Positions 1 to 9,103 are shown, numbered from the stretch's first letter. The stretch: 64,000 nucleotides of DNA from Scandinavium lactucae (GCF_033843265.1 NZ_JAWXRD010000031.1:1-64000), one strand, 5' to 3'. Translations and numbers: made by a program. The notes: generated by a model not told the origin, from the letters alone.

Positions 1-194
1 CTGGTTGAGATTTTACTCACTTAGTCGCGTGTCCACTATTCGCGGGTAGGATCAGCTGGCTGCTAGTGATCGTTACCGGACAGGCCCGCGGTTTACGTTG
101 TAGGGTTACGCCAGGCGTTTGCTATCGTGTTCCACGCGCAAGAAAAGCAGGCAGGCGAAAGCGGCAGTGGCCACAGGGACCACCGCCGTAAGGA

Positions 195-224
195 GATGGT
201 GAATACCTGTTGACATTCACCATC
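195..224. repeat. Perfect 10-bp inverted repeat
   Basis: The arms GATGGTGAAT (195-204) and ATTCACCATC (215-224) flank a 10-base loop. The repeat lies just past the stop codon of the minus-strand gene at 246-590. It has no T-run on either side, so it is either a weak or rho-assisted terminator or a protein-binding site. The rest of bases 1-245 shows no gene I can support. Confidence 0.5.
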
Positions 225-245
225 CGTTAGTGTAGCTTGCTGCTC

Positions 246-590
246 TTACTTTAATAGAGTAAACTTTCGGCAGATGGTGCCCACCATCTTACCGATACTC
301 CAGAGCAGCCCGCTCTTTACTGGCGTTACCCACAGTGCCGAAACTGCGAATTTCGACACAATAAAGGCCTTAAGCCAGGGTACTACCGCCCAGACAACTG
401 CAGCACAGAGTCCCACGTAAGCCACAAGAAGCAAAATACAGAGACTCGCGCTCCAGTATTGTTTCTGTCCGATGTGCCCCCAGGCACTGACGGAAAGGTC
501 TTTGGCGGTGGTGATAATCGCCAGAACAAAAGCGATTTCAGTCTGGAATGGGAATAGAACCGTTCCCTCGGTGTCGTTCAGAAAATCCAT
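246..590 (-). CDS. Small membrane protein, unrecognised
   Basis: This 114-residue protein is not one I recognise. It has two clear hydrophobic stretches, around residues 18-28 (weak) and 48-72 (strong, rich in Leu, Val and Ala), and a basic C-terminus ending CRKFTLLK. An inner-membrane location is likely. The start is well supported: GGAGGA lies six bases upstream of the ATG at 590. It stands alone, with more than 400 bases of non-coding DNA upstream and a hairpin downstream. No enzymatic motif is visible, so no function is proposed. Confidence 0.6.
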   Translation of the reverse strand: MDFLNDTEGTVLFPFQTEIAFVLAIITTAKDLSVSAWGHIGQKQYWSASLCILLLVAYVGLCAAVVWAVVPWLKAFIVSKFAVSALWVTPVKSGLLWSIGKMVGTICRKFTLLK

Positions 591-1091
591 GTATCCTCCA
601 TCGGATGGTTGGTGTTAACACTGATGTGTTAGTGGTGAGCATCTTTTTGACCTCAGTTTTTTTTCGTAAAAAGGCACCCCGCGCCTCACTGATGTGAACG
701 CTGTTGATACCGTACAGAATGTTTTCTCTTTCAGTTCTGCTATGATGTGTTCATTCGCATCCTCCTGTTTGTCATACCTATTTTAAGCTCGTCCCGGGTG
801 CTCCCCGGAAAAAAATCCAAAAAAAATCCGGGCCGGAATGGTGATGACCAGTCTGGCGGGAAATAAACGGATTTGTTAGGGTGGAGCGGGACGGAACAAT
901 ACTATGAAAGTAATGTTAACAGAAAATAACGCTTTTGTCAAGGCACACTTTTCCATTAAAGTAACTATAGCATGATATTGTTGACATTCGTTTAGCAAAA
1001 AGTGCTATCCATCCCGTCGCTGTACCTTCATTTTCGCCCGGAGCGGGGCAGCCAGGCGAATACCTTTTTCAGGTTTTTGCCCCATGCCCCC
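591..1091. other. Non-coding stretch
   Basis: About 500 bases without a supported gene. The last part (980-1020) holds a TTGACA box at about 983 followed by a weak -10-like TGCTAT, facing right. No rightward gene with a good start follows, so I do not call it a promoter. ORFs at 1028-1243 and 1084-1326 overlap the small gene on the minus strand and lack convincing ribosome binding sites. Confidence 0.4.
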
Positions 1092-1346
1092 TCAGAGTAC
1101 CGACACAAACAGATGGGTGGCCACGCCCTGCCGGTGCCCGCTGAACGGCCCTTCAGCCGTTCCGGCTGACAGCCGGCATTTACGGCCGCTCCGGCTGAAG
1201 GCCGACTTGAGGGATTTGGATGCCTCCCGCAGCGCATCCTCAAGCCCGGTGTTCAGGCAGAGCATCACCACCGTCCCTCCCGGGCGACGGGCGATCTCCG
1301 CGAAACTCTCTCCGCCGGTGATATAGCGGCTCATTCTTCCTTTCAT
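1092..1346 (-). CDS. Small hypothetical protein
   Basis: An 84-residue ORF with a very good ribosome binding site: AGGAGGG five to six bases before the ATG at 1346. It starts 44 bases after the stop of the larger gene at 1391-2317 and is probably co-transcribed with it. The first 50 residues have normal protein composition, including the segment GGTVVMLCLNTGLEDALREA. The last 30 are Arg/Gly/Ser-rich and look less protein-like, so the 3' end may be frameshifted or fused to non-coding sequence. No known family recognised. Confidence 0.45.
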   Translation of the reverse strand: MKGRMSRYITGGESFAEIARRPGGTVVMLCLNTGLEDALREASKSLKSAFSRSGRKCRLSAGTAEGPFSGHRQGVATHLFVSVL

Positions 1347-1390
1347 GGCACCCTCCTGATGATGCAGTTGTGTCCGCAGACGCGGGTCCG

Positions 1391-2317
1391 TTACAGCAGG
1401 TTATATTCCACCACGCTGAGCAGCGCCTGAGCGACATCCGGTAGCGGGGTGGGATTCTGGTCTTCTTCCACGCCGTTGGTGTAAAGATGAAGCTCACAAG
1501 CCCCGTCCACGAAACGGAATGCCTGATCCCACCTGTCGGGTTCGGCGCTGATCAGGGCACTGTAGCCCGGGTCGGCGGTAAAGCGGCGGCCTTCAAGCTC
1601 GGGAAACGGAATGTTCCACATCTGGATGGCGTAATTTTCGGGGAGGGTTATCGCAATACGCCATGCGCCATAGGCGTAGTCTTCAGGGCGGTAGATACGC
1701 ACGGTGATGTCATCCTTCGTCCAGCGGTAGCCGGAGAGGACAGGAAGCTTTTTCAGGGCGCGGATGGCCTCGATATCCTGGTAAAAGCGGTGTTTTTTCT
1801 CCTGCAGCTGCGAGTAGAAAATCCTGTTCCAGGCCCGGTCGATGGTTTCCCTGTCCCGGCCTGCGATCTCGGCGAACAGGGAAAAGGTCAGGGAGATCCC
1901 ACGCGGAATGCGTGAACAGCCTTTCAGCACCTGGGCGGCACGGACCTGGAGGTAGGGCGTGTTGTTCAGCACCACCCGGCGGAGCTCATCTTCACTCGAG
2001 ATCCCCAGCAGCTTCTGGTATTCCTGGTTCCAGCGGGTAATATAGTGGCTCTGGAAGTGCTTCTCCATGACCTCGGCGCCCAGGTAACAGGCCAGCTCCT
2101 CATCCAGGGAGGCGATGAGCGGGTTCTTCAGGGAAAAACTGTCGATCACGTCGCGGAAGCTGTCTTCCAGGAACTCACGCAGAAACGTCGCCTTTGGCTT
2201 ACGGGCGTGAGTTGCCAGGTCGGTGATCACCCGGTCGATGTCGGCGGGAATGTTCCGCAGCGTGTACGTTACGCTCTCTCCACCGTCGTTTGTCATGTCA
2301 TGTTCTTTTTCACTCAT
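1391..2317 (-). CDS. Hypothetical protein with ribbon-helix-helix-like N-terminus
   Basis: About 308 residues from the chosen start. An upstream in-frame ATG at 2365 would add 16 residues, but the ATG at 2317 has the better spaced AAGG ribosome binding site. Near the N-terminus the pattern YTLRNIPADIDRVI, then a helix and KATFLREFLEDSF, resembles a ribbon-helix-helix DNA-binding fold. The remaining roughly 240 residues, with the motif NYAIQMWNIPFPELEGRRF, match no family I know. It could be a DNA-binding regulator fused to a sensor or enzymatic part; that is inference. It probably leads a two-gene unit with the small gene at 1092-1346. Confidence 0.6.
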   Translation of the reverse strand: MSEKEHDMTNDGGESVTYTLRNIPADIDRVITDLATHARKPKATFLREFLEDSFRDVIDSFSLKNPLIASLDEELACYLGAEVMEKHFQSHYITRWNQEYQKLLGISSEDELRRVVLNNTPYLQVRAAQVLKGCSRIPRGISLTFSLFAEIAGRDRETIDRAWNRIFYSQLQEKKHRFYQDIEAIRALKKLPVLSGYRWTKDDITVRIYRPEDYAYGAWRIAITLPENYAIQMWNIPFPELEGRRFTADPGYSALISAEPDRWDQAFRFVDGACELHLYTNGVEEDQNPTPLPDVAQALLSVVEYNLL

Positions 2318-2365
2318 TCCGTGTACCTTTTCATGTGTGGATGCATTACTGCAATGCTCATACAT

Positions 2366-2847
2366 TATCCTGGGTTTTAGAGTATTTAAATACTGCGAAG
2401 CATATGTTTTTAAAATTCGTATGCTCTACTGTTTGTTTCCTGTTCACCTCCTTTTCTGAGATCCGAAAACTCCCGGTTCCGGATCTGCTTTCCTGCCCCC
2501 CGAAAATTTTTGTGAAACGAAGCGGTGTTCCGCCCTATACTCCAGATGTGACGGGGACCCGGCGGGATATCCGACGCGGGGTGACGGCGCTGTCCGCGCC
2601 CGGAGAATGGCCGCTTTGCTTATTTCGTGGGCGTGATACACTTCCGGAAAAAGCGAAATAACGGAAAAGTCGGATCACCCGAAAACGGGCGCCCGGTAAT
2701 TTACTTAAGTTGTTATATGTCTACTTATTATTTCAATGTGTGAAATCAACTGTGGTGAAAGTTACATGGGTAACGGAGTGGCATTAATCGTGCGATGGTT
2801 GAGATGTGGTAAAATTGCACTGCTAATTATTCAACTGTGGGAAGGAC
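2366..2847. other. Divergent intergenic region
   Basis: About 480 bases between a leftward and a rightward gene, so promoters for both should lie here. The right half is AT-rich, with TATAAT-like strings near 2700-2740. The ORFs at 2290-2661 and 2444-2641 have neither start signals nor protein-like composition. I see no repeat or structured RNA. Confidence 0.35.
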
Positions 2848-3198
2848 ATGTTTACTGCATTCAAAGACAGAAATGATTTCAGTTATGCTTTTGAAAAAAT
2901 CCGTAACGCGATTTCCGCGCCAGGAGAAAATAATGTTTATGCTGCCACAGAATTAGGTCTTGGCATTCTGCTCCGTAAATACGAGCAGTTTCGCCGGGAG
3001 CTGGATGCGGTCGGCGAACTGGGTGACTGGGAATACGATCTTGATACTTACAGCCACTATATTGCGGTGCTGCTGCGCTACTTCACAGGCAATCCATCCG
3101 GGCTGACAGAACGTGATTCCCGGATTTACAGCCATTATCTGCAGAGTGAGCACAAAAAGTTTGTCAAGCTGGCTGAAGAGCTGACTGCTGACTGCTGA
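2848..3198 (+). CDS. Hypothetical protein, 116 aa
   Basis: A soluble, helix-rich 116-residue protein of unknown function. The start has a strong GGAAGGA ribosome binding site five bases upstream. There is no signal peptide, membrane segment or known motif. The stop codon falls inside an array of six CTGACTG heptamers (3181-3222), so the last residues (LTADC) are encoded by the repeat. The next gene starts 80 bases downstream and is probably in the same unit. Confidence 0.55.
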   Translation: MFTAFKDRNDFSYAFEKIRNAISAPGENNVYAATELGLGILLRKYEQFRRELDAVGELGDWEYDLDTYSHYIAVLLRYFTGNPSGLTERDSRIYSHYLQSEHKKFVKLAEELTADC

Positions 3199-3222
3199 CT
3201 GCTGACTGCTGACTGCTGACTG
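3181..3222. repeat. Heptanucleotide tandem repeat, 6 copies
   Basis: Six exact copies of CTGACTG run head to tail, covering the end of the upstream gene and the spacer. Such arrays can change length by slippage. The reading frame enters from a fixed point and stops after 18 bases, so a change in copy number alters the spacer but not the protein. Confidence 0.9.
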
Positions 3223-3277
3223 ACGGGGAAAATAGTGAAATCAGCGGGCGGGCGTTATCACCGATAAAGGAACAAAC

Positions 3278-3973
3278 ATGGCTGACTGGTTTATTGCGAC
3301 TGAAGGCGTGAAAGTGGTGAAGGACAGCGCCAGTCTGTGGCCGCAGATCATTACGGCGGTTTCATCTGCCGGCGCAGCGCTCGTCGGTGTCGGTCTAACG
3401 CACAGTTTCACGCGCCGGCGGGAAGAGGCTACAGCTGCACGTAAGCGTTATGACGAATTGTACTTCATTGCTACCGAGCTGGTTTTCATCCTAGAGCGTT
3501 TTGCACAGCGCTGCACTTACGCTGCACAGGAAGGAGGGAGCTATGACGGGGATGGAAAAACAATAATTGAATATACATTACCTGAAATAAGCTTCTCCTC
3601 TGTGAGTGGTGACTGGCGTTCTCTTCCTCCTCATTTAATGTATCGCCTCATTGAATTACCTGTGCTCAGACAAGAAGCGGTCCGTTCAATCAATGAGAGT
3701 TCTGAGGAAGACACTCCTTATGATGGTTCAGATGGAATTTTTGAGCTCAATCATCAAGCTTCATATTTAGGACTCAAAGCTATTCGACTGTCCCGTAGTC
3801 TGCGTCATCTGTGTGAAATGCCCGAAGATCGACTCTCTGATAAACCGTGGTCAGCCTGGCGAATCCTCTGGCATGTTCGGGGGCGTAACATTCAGCAACG
3901 GATGCTTAATTACCGAAGCAGCATGGAATTTAATGCTGCACTCCAGCAACTGGTAGCTGGGAGAGATAACTGA
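3278..3973 (+). CDS. Hypothetical protein with one N-terminal membrane segment
   Basis: A 231-residue protein with a hydrophobic segment at about residues 22-42 followed by RRREEATAARKRYDEL, a basic region and probable coiled helix. The bulk is therefore predicted to face the cytoplasm. AAAGGAA precedes the ATG by seven bases. The stop overlaps the first base of the recombinase gene that follows, so the two are translationally coupled. Family not recognised. Its position beside the recombinase and replication origin suggests a maintenance-region gene, but the sequence shows no function. Confidence 0.6.
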   Translation: MADWFIATEGVKVVKDSASLWPQIITAVSSAGAALVGVGLTHSFTRRREEATAARKRYDELYFIATELVFILERFAQRCTYAAQEGGSYDGDGKTIIEYTLPEISFSSVSGDWRSLPPHLMYRLIELPVLRQEAVRSINESSEEDTPYDGSDGIFELNHQASYLGLKAIRLSRSLRHLCEMPEDRLSDKPWSAWRILWHVRGRNIQQRMLNYRSSMEFNAALQQLVAGRDN

Positions 3974-4770
3974 TGGATAACTATCAACTTCCGGCCCTTT
4001 CTGGTATCGGCCATTCGGTGCCAGCTTCACTGCCTGTGGCTATCGACTATCCGGCGGCACTGGCGTTGCGACAGATGGCGCTGCTCCAGGACGAGCTGCC
4101 GAAATACCTGCTGGCGCCTGAAATCAGCGCCCTATTCCATTATGTCCCGGACCTGCACCGCAAGATGTTGCTGGCAACCCTCTGGAACACTGGCGCGCGA
4201 ATTAATGAAGCACTGGCGCTGACCCGGAGTGATTTTTCACTGGCGCCACCTTACCCCTTTGTTCAGTTGGCCACTCTCAAGCAGCGAACAGAGAAAGCCG
4301 CTAGAACCGCTGGCCGCGCCCCCGTCGGCAGTCAGACGCACCGTCTGGTCCCCCTGTCAGATACTCAGTACGTCAGCCAGCTGGTGATGATGGTGGCCAC
4401 CCTGAAAATTCCACTGGAGCGCCGTAACAAACGCACCAGCAGAACAGAGAAGGCGCGCATCTGGGAGATCACCGACCGCACGGTCCGGACATGGTTAAAC
4501 GAAGCGGTTGAATCCGCTGCGGCCGATGGAGTGACATTCTCCGTACAGGTGACTCCGCACACGCTCCGGCACTCCTATGCCATGCACATGCTGTATGCAG
4601 GGATCCCGCTGAAGGTGCTGCAGAGTCTAATGGGGCATAAGTCGGTCAGCTCGACGGAGGTCTATACGAAGGTGTTTGCGCTCGATGTTGCCGCGAGGCA
4701 CAGAGTGCAGTTTCAGATGCCAGAAGTTGAGGCAGTAGGAATGTTGAAATCAATCAGCCGACTTAAATGA
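3973..4770 (+). CDS. Tyrosine recombinase, ResD-like plasmid resolvase
   Basis: A 265-residue tyrosine recombinase of the type found beside RepFIB and F replicons (ResD/D protein). The catalytic set is visible: Arg76 in TGARINEAL, His196-x-x-Arg199 in HTLRHSYA, His222 in GHKS and the nucleophile Tyr231 in STEVYTKV. These proteins resolve plasmid multimers at a site near the origin, helping stable inheritance. The protein lacks the long N-terminal arm-binding domain of phage integrases. It overlaps the upstream gene by one base and converges on repB across the iteron block. Confidence 0.85.
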   Translation: MDNYQLPALSGIGHSVPASLPVAIDYPAALALRQMALLQDELPKYLLAPEISALFHYVPDLHRKMLLATLWNTGARINEALALTRSDFSLAPPYPFVQLATLKQRTEKAARTAGRAPVGSQTHRLVPLSDTQYVSQLVMMVATLKIPLERRNKRTSRTEKARIWEITDRTVRTWLNEAVESAAADGVTFSVQVTPHTLRHSYAMHMLYAGIPLKVLQSLMGHKSVSSTEVYTKVFALDVAARHRVQFQMPEVEAVGMLKSISRLK

Positions 4771-4773
4771 AAT

Positions 4774-4996
4774 AACCACTATAGATAGAACTGAAGAACG
4801 AGGCTATGTGACATTTGAGTGCTAACACTACGATCGAACAACCACTATGACAAGCAGACTCATTCTATAACCGCTATAACGAGTAAATCAGATATCCATC
4901 CACTGTAGAGAGTAAAATTAGAGATAGGACCCGTACTTGTAAGTAAAATCGCTTCCTATAGTGGTTATTACTTGGTTCTGCTCTCTATAGTGGTTA
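4774..4996. repeat. Iteron block downstream of repB
   Basis: Degenerate copies of a 15-bp iteron, consensus AACCACTATAGANAG, occur at 4774-4788, 4840-4854, 4869-4883 and 4899-4912. Inverted copies lie at 4955-4969 and 4981-4996, the last overlapping the repB stop codon. This is the RepFIB arrangement, with initiator-binding repeats on both sides of the initiator gene. Downstream repeats in this family usually act in copy control and incompatibility. Confidence 0.8.
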
Positions 4997-6010
4997 CTTC
5001 AACTCACCACGGCGGATGCGATCCAAAAGTTTTTTTTCCTCAGCTGACAGTCGTACAAGCTCTCCCTCTACTGAGTCACTGCAATCATCAATCCCAATAT
5101 CTTCTTCACTAGCAAGCGGTAAGCCAAGTGGAAGACCATCGGGATGAAGCTTTGGTCGACGCTCATGAATGATGAAATAGACTGTCCTGCCACGCTTTAA
5201 CTCTGAATAATCGAGATAACCAATATCACGTAGCTGCTCCATAGCTTTACGAACAGTCGCATTTTGGGTGATAGGTCTCGAGGTCAAATTTAACCGAGCT
5301 CGAAGTCTAGCAAGAGACACTGGCGCAGGGCTGGATGGCAAGCTTTCAATATAGGTATAAAGAGCCTGTGCTGACTCTTTGCGTGACAAGACGTTGATAG
5401 CTCTCAGTTGCAATAAGACCTTTCTATCAAATTGATAAAGCTCGAAAATTTTAGGGTCTGCCTGGATCGTAACTTGGTCTGTCTTTGGGCTGTACTTAGC
5501 TGATTGAACTAAGTGTGTGACGTAGTAATCACCAGCCTTGTTGGAGAAAGAGATAGTATTTGTCGCAATACGTGTAAGGGAAGAATCGAGACGCTTACGA
5601 AGTTTTGCCGATGATCGTGCGGAAGGGATTCCACAAAGTTTAACAAATTCAACAAAAGGTAGGCTGACACTATCACCAATAGTTTTGTGACGCGCAAAAG
5701 CATGGATAATTCCGACCCAGGTTTTAAAGTCGTTATCCATATCAAGGCGTGCACCAGTGATTTTAATGTTTTCATAACCTTCAGCCTTAACCAGAGAAAG
5801 CTGACTAAGCTCACTGGTCACATCCATAGAGGCCATCTGCCCTGTCCTTCCACGGGCTGTTGATTTCAATGTCGGCACAAAAAGACCAAGCCGCATAAGC
5901 GCTACAGGTTGCACTGTGTTACCAGAATTTGGTGTCAGTGTAACAACAGTGCCTGTTTCTTTATTCGTCTCACTGAATGAACTCTTAATCAGATCGTTAT
6001 CCTGCTCCAT
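4994..6010 (-). CDS. repB: RepFIB-family replication initiator
   Basis: The Rep_3 superfamily initiator of RepFIB plasmids, with two winged-helix domains that bind the flanking iterons and open the origin. Recognisable RepFIB segments are TVQPVALMRLGLFVPTLKS, RLDMDNDFKTWVGIIHAFAR, LPFVEFVKLCGIPSARSS and ESAQALYTYIESLP. I place the start at 6010 (338 residues), because AAAGGA lies six bases upstream. Longer in-frame starts at 6031 and 6091 exist, but the 6091 version would overlap an iteron at 6066-6078. Iterons on both sides and a DnaA box upstream fit autoregulation and origin function. Confidence 0.93.
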   Translation of the reverse strand: MEQDNDLIKSSFSETNKETGTVVTLTPNSGNTVQPVALMRLGLFVPTLKSTARGRTGQMASMDVTSELSQLSLVKAEGYENIKITGARLDMDNDFKTWVGIIHAFARHKTIGDSVSLPFVEFVKLCGIPSARSSAKLRKRLDSSLTRIATNTISFSNKAGDYYVTHLVQSAKYSPKTDQVTIQADPKIFELYQFDRKVLLQLRAINVLSRKESAQALYTYIESLPSSPAPVSLARLRARLNLTSRPITQNATVRKAMEQLRDIGYLDYSELKRGRTVYFIIHERRPKLHPDGLPLGLPLASEEDIGIDDCSDSVEGELVRLSAEEKKLLDRIRRGELK

Positions 6011-6065
6011 GTCGGATCCTTTATCATTCATATTGAACTCTCTGAATACAGTGGATAATACACTG

Positions 6066-6669
6066 ACTATAGCGGTTAGACTACGATCCACATCTTAAAA
6101 TCACTCCCCACAGTGGATATAGACCACTATAGAAAGTAATTCGCATTATACGATTAAAATAAAAGGCTTTCAGATAGGTAACTCATTGATTTATCCACAA
6201 CTGATGCACCTCCCACTGTCCCCAGTGGTTAGCTATTTCACACTGTAGTGGATAGGTTACTGCCTATAGTGGATTCAATGCATGTCTTAGCGGTTAATCT
6301 ACAAGATACAGTGGTTATTACACTCTCCACAGTGGTTTAAAAGACGTGTAATCATATGTTTTTAATGAAGAAATAGAGACAGGGATCTCTTTTGATCTCC
6401 TTAGGATCATAAATGGATCTGATCTATGATCTAAAACTTGGATCGAACCAGTGGATAAGTGGATATCTTTTGCTAAAGTGCGTCCGTAGTAAATTTACCT
6501 TCTCAACACTTACGCTTCCTCACCGTTCGCTCGCTCTGCTCGGTCACTTGCTGCGGCGAGCGCTTATAGATTTCAACTCAGGATGATGATCAATTTCATT
6601 GTTCTTAAAGCGTTATCGCGTAACTTAACTAATCTGCATTCTTACCATCAAACCAACCACTATAGAGAG
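6066..6669. repeat. RepFIB origin region: iterons and DnaA box
   Basis: Iteron-like copies (core CCACTATAG or its complement) occur at 6066-6078, 6103-6118, 6122-6136, 6261-6275, around 6310-6337 and at 6655-6669. A perfect DnaA box, TTATCCACA, is at 6191-6199. AT-rich DNA and several GATC sites lie between 6380 and 6460. Together they are the expected parts of the RepFIB origin and of repB autoregulation. A GC-rich patch at about 6515-6562 resembles, from memory, a sequence flanking ColE1-type origins and could be a resolution or assembly site. Confidence 0.75.
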
Positions 6670-6730
6670 TGAACAACTACAGCAGATGGCTTGTTATTTA
6701 TGCTCCCCTATTACATTACAATTATCTCAA

Positions 6731-6789
6731 CTTTGCACCAAACAACTTGCTTTGCAATTTAATACAAGATTTAATACATCAATGCAAAG
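6731..6789. promoter_or_regulatory. Probable sop promoter operator (SopA sites)
   Basis: CTTTGCA occurs at 6731-6737 and 6750-6756, and its complement TGCAAAG at 6783-6789, just upstream of sopA. In F, SopA represses its own operon by binding CTTTGC-type repeats at the promoter. The same motif and position are seen here. Confidence 0.7.
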
Positions 6790-6809
6790 TTGAACACAAG
6801 GAACATTCT

Positions 6810-7976
6810 ATGGGGTTGATGGATACTCTTGACCAGTGCATTGCCGCTGGTCATGAAATGACAAAAGCGATTGCCGTTGCTCAATTTAATGACGATAGCC
6901 CCGAAGCTAGGAAAATTACACGCCGCTGGCGTGTAGGGGAAGCCGCTGACCTAATCGGTGTTTCTTCGCAGGCTATACGTGATGCCGAAAAGGCAGGACG
7001 CCTGCCCCACCCCGATATGGAAATGCGTGGTCGGGTAGAACAGAGAGTTGGATATACCATTGAACAAATCAATCATATGCGAGATGTGTTTGGTACACGG
7101 CTTCGCAGACCAGATGATAGTATCCCTCCTGTTATCGGAGTAGCTGCGCATAAGGGTGGCGTTTATAAAACATCCGTCTCAGTACATCTTGCTCAAGACC
7201 TTGCTTTAAAAGGGCTTCGTGTCCTTCTTGTGGAAGGAAATGATCCACAAGGTACGGCATCGATGTACCATGGTTGGGTTCCAGATTTACATATACATGC
7301 TGAGGATACTCTTCTCCCTTTCTATCTTGGTGAACGTGATGATGCCTCATATGCCATAAAGCCTACATGTTGGCCAGGACTTGATATTATTCCGTCTTGC
7401 CTTGCATTGCATCGGATCGAAACAGAACTGATGGGGCGATATGATGATGGGAAATTACCTACTGAGCCCCATATGATGCTTCGGCTTGCAATAGAAACCG
7501 TTGCTCAGGATTATGATGTCATTGTTATCGATAGCGCACCAAACCTCGGCATCGGAACTATTAACGTTGTATGTGCTGCTGACGTATTGATCGTCCCTAC
7601 CCCCGCAGAACTCTTTGATTACACTTCAGCCTTACAATTTTTTGATATGTTACGAGATCTATTGAAAAACGTAGATCTTCAAGGTTTTGAACCTGATGTC
7701 AGAATTCTTCTTACAAAATACAGTAACAATAATGGTTCCCAATCACCATGGATGGAAGAGCAAATCCGTGATGCCTGGGGAAGCATGGTTCTCAAAAATG
7801 TTGTTCGTGAGACGGATGAAGTTGGGAAAGGCCAAATTAGAATGCGTACTGTGTTTGAACAAGCAATTGATCAGCGCTCGTCGACAGGAGCCTGGAGAAA
7901 TGCGCTTGCGATATGGGAACCTGTTTGCAATGAAGTTTTCGACAGACTAATTAAGCCTCGTTGGGAGATCCGATGA
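6810..7976 (+). CDS. sopA: Plasmid partition ATPase SopA
   Basis: A type Ia partition ParA of 388 residues, nearly identical in many stretches to F SopA as I remember it. The N-terminal helix-turn-helix region contains RVGEAADLIGVSSQAIRDAE. The deviant Walker A motif KGGVYKTS and the box IDSAPNLGIG follow. The protein forms ATP-dependent patterns on the nucleoid that move SopB-sopC complexes apart, and it represses its own promoter. I chose the ATG at 6810, preceded by AAGGAA, over the longer ORF that would begin at 6669, because 6810 matches F SopA and the region upstream is operator DNA. Its stop overlaps the sopB start. Confidence 0.95.
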   Translation: MGLMDTLDQCIAAGHEMTKAIAVAQFNDDSPEARKITRRWRVGEAADLIGVSSQAIRDAEKAGRLPHPDMEMRGRVEQRVGYTIEQINHMRDVFGTRLRRPDDSIPPVIGVAAHKGGVYKTSVSVHLAQDLALKGLRVLLVEGNDPQGTASMYHGWVPDLHIHAEDTLLPFYLGERDDASYAIKPTCWPGLDIIPSCLALHRIETELMGRYDDGKLPTEPHMMLRLAIETVAQDYDVIVIDSAPNLGIGTINVVCAADVLIVPTPAELFDYTSALQFFDMLRDLLKNVDLQGFEPDVRILLTKYSNNNGSQSPWMEEQIRDAWGSMVLKNVVRETDEVGKGQIRMRTVFEQAIDQRSSTGAWRNALAIWEPVCNEVFDRLIKPRWEIR

Positions 7977-8956
7977 TGAAACGTGCGCCAATTATTCCTA
8001 AATCATCTTCCGCACAACTCACTACTTCTCAAGTTGCTGCACCAGCAGCTCCTATGGTGGATTCGCTTATTGCAAGAGTTGGTGCCATGGCAAAGGGAAA
8101 CACAGTTAGCCTCCCAGTTTGTGGTCGAGAAGTTAAATTTGTTCTCGAAACGATCTCTGGAAATGCAGTCGAAAAATCAACTCGTGTTTGGGCTGGAAAT
8201 GAGCGTGACCAAGAATTTCTGACCGAAGATGCTTTGGACGATCTGATACCCTCATTTTTGGTTAATGGGCAGCAGAATCCCGCCTTTGGCCGAAAAGTTG
8301 GTGATTGCATTGAAGTTGCAGACGGCAGCCGACGCCGCATGACGGCTATCCTGACATCAAGTGAGTATCGTGTTCTTGTTGGCGATCTCGACGATGAACA
8401 AATGGATTCATTATGCAAGCTAGGTAACGATTATCGCCCTACAAGTGCTTATGAAAGGGGTAAGCGTTACTCATTTCGTCTTGATAACGAATTTAAAGGC
8501 AATATTTCAGCTCTGGCAGAAGCGGAGAATATTTCCAGAAAAATTATCACTCGATGCATCAATACTTCTAAACTTCCTCGTGAAGTGATTGCCCTCTTCT
8601 CTCATCCTGGCGAGTTGTCAGCTCGAGCCGGTGAGAATTTAAGTCGCCTTTTTAATGATAACGAACCGTTAATACAAGCTAAAACTCGAGAATTATCAGA
8701 AAAACGTAAAAGTGGATTTGTTTTCGAACCTGAAGAGATTATCCAGTTATTAACTGATGTTCTTAAAACGTCGATAGGAGCTCCGTCAAGTTCTCCTGTC
8801 AAACGTCAGTTTGTTTCCGGCGCAATTGCTCAGTACAAAGGTAATAAGGTCGTTTTCAGTTTGGACCGATCTAAGATCCCACCTCACTGCATTGAACAGA
8901 TGGAAGAAATTTTAGAGCGTTTGCAAAAGGCTGAAGCAGATCAACTTTCCAAATAA
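7976..8956 (+). CDS. sopB: Centromere-binding partition protein SopB
   Basis: A 326-residue ParB-family protein of the F SopB type. The N-terminal SopA-contact region (MKRAPIIPK) is followed by the CTPase domain with GNERDQEFLTEDALDDLIPS and ADGSRRRMTA. The helix-turn-helix segment AEAENISRKIITRCINTSKLP and a C-terminal dimer domain complete it. It binds the 16-bp palindromes of sopC directly downstream and spreads on DNA. The start at 7976 overlaps the sopA stop and matches F SopB; an upstream ATG at 7973 adds only one residue. The C-terminal half differs more from F SopB than SopA does from its counterpart. Confidence 0.95.
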   Translation: MKRAPIIPKSSSAQLTTSQVAAPAAPMVDSLIARVGAMAKGNTVSLPVCGREVKFVLETISGNAVEKSTRVWAGNERDQEFLTEDALDDLIPSFLVNGQQNPAFGRKVGDCIEVADGSRRRMTAILTSSEYRVLVGDLDDEQMDSLCKLGNDYRPTSAYERGKRYSFRLDNEFKGNISALAEAENISRKIITRCINTSKLPREVIALFSHPGELSARAGENLSRLFNDNEPLIQAKTRELSEKRKSGFVFEPEEIIQLLTDVLKTSIGAPSSSPVKRQFVSGAIAQYKGNKVVFSLDRSKIPPHCIEQMEEILERLQKAEADQLSK

Positions 8957-8983
8957 GCTTAGCTACTGAGCTGGCTACACAAC

Positions 8984-9103
8984 TGGGACCGTGGTCCCAA
9001 CCACACAACTGGGACCGTGGTCTCAATCACACAACTGGGGCCGTGGTCCCAACCACACAACTGGGACCGTGGTCCCAACCACACAACTGGGACCGTGGTC
9101 TCA
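8984..9103 (+). repeat. sopC-like centromere, five 26-bp repeats
   Basis: Five copies of the 16-bp palindrome TGGGACCGTGGTCCCA begin at 8984, 9010, 9036, 9062 and 9088, an exact 26-bp period. Copies 1 and 4 are perfect. Copies 2 and 5 read TCTCA at the end and copy 3 has GGGGCC. This is the SopB recognition palindrome of F, but F has twelve 43-bp repeats, so this centromere is shorter and more tightly spaced. Confidence 0.95.

Noticed and set aside
1028..1326. Overlapping small ORFs at 1028-1243 and 1084-1326
   Set aside because: They overlap the better supported minus-strand ORF at 1092-1346, which alone has a strong ribosome binding site.
3181..3222. Heptamer array as a phase-variation switch
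   Set aside because: The frame enters the array at a fixed point and stops within the first three units, so copy number does not change the protein.
6515..6562. ColE1-type origin because of a familiar GC-rich string
   Set aside because: No RNA I/RNA II organisation is visible and the RepFIB initiator with iterons explains replication; similarity is from memory only.
8984..9103. Short tandem repeats that look like a CRISPR array
   Set aside because: The spacers are near-identical and only 10 bases long, the repeats are the SopB palindrome, and no cas gene is present; this is a partition centromere.
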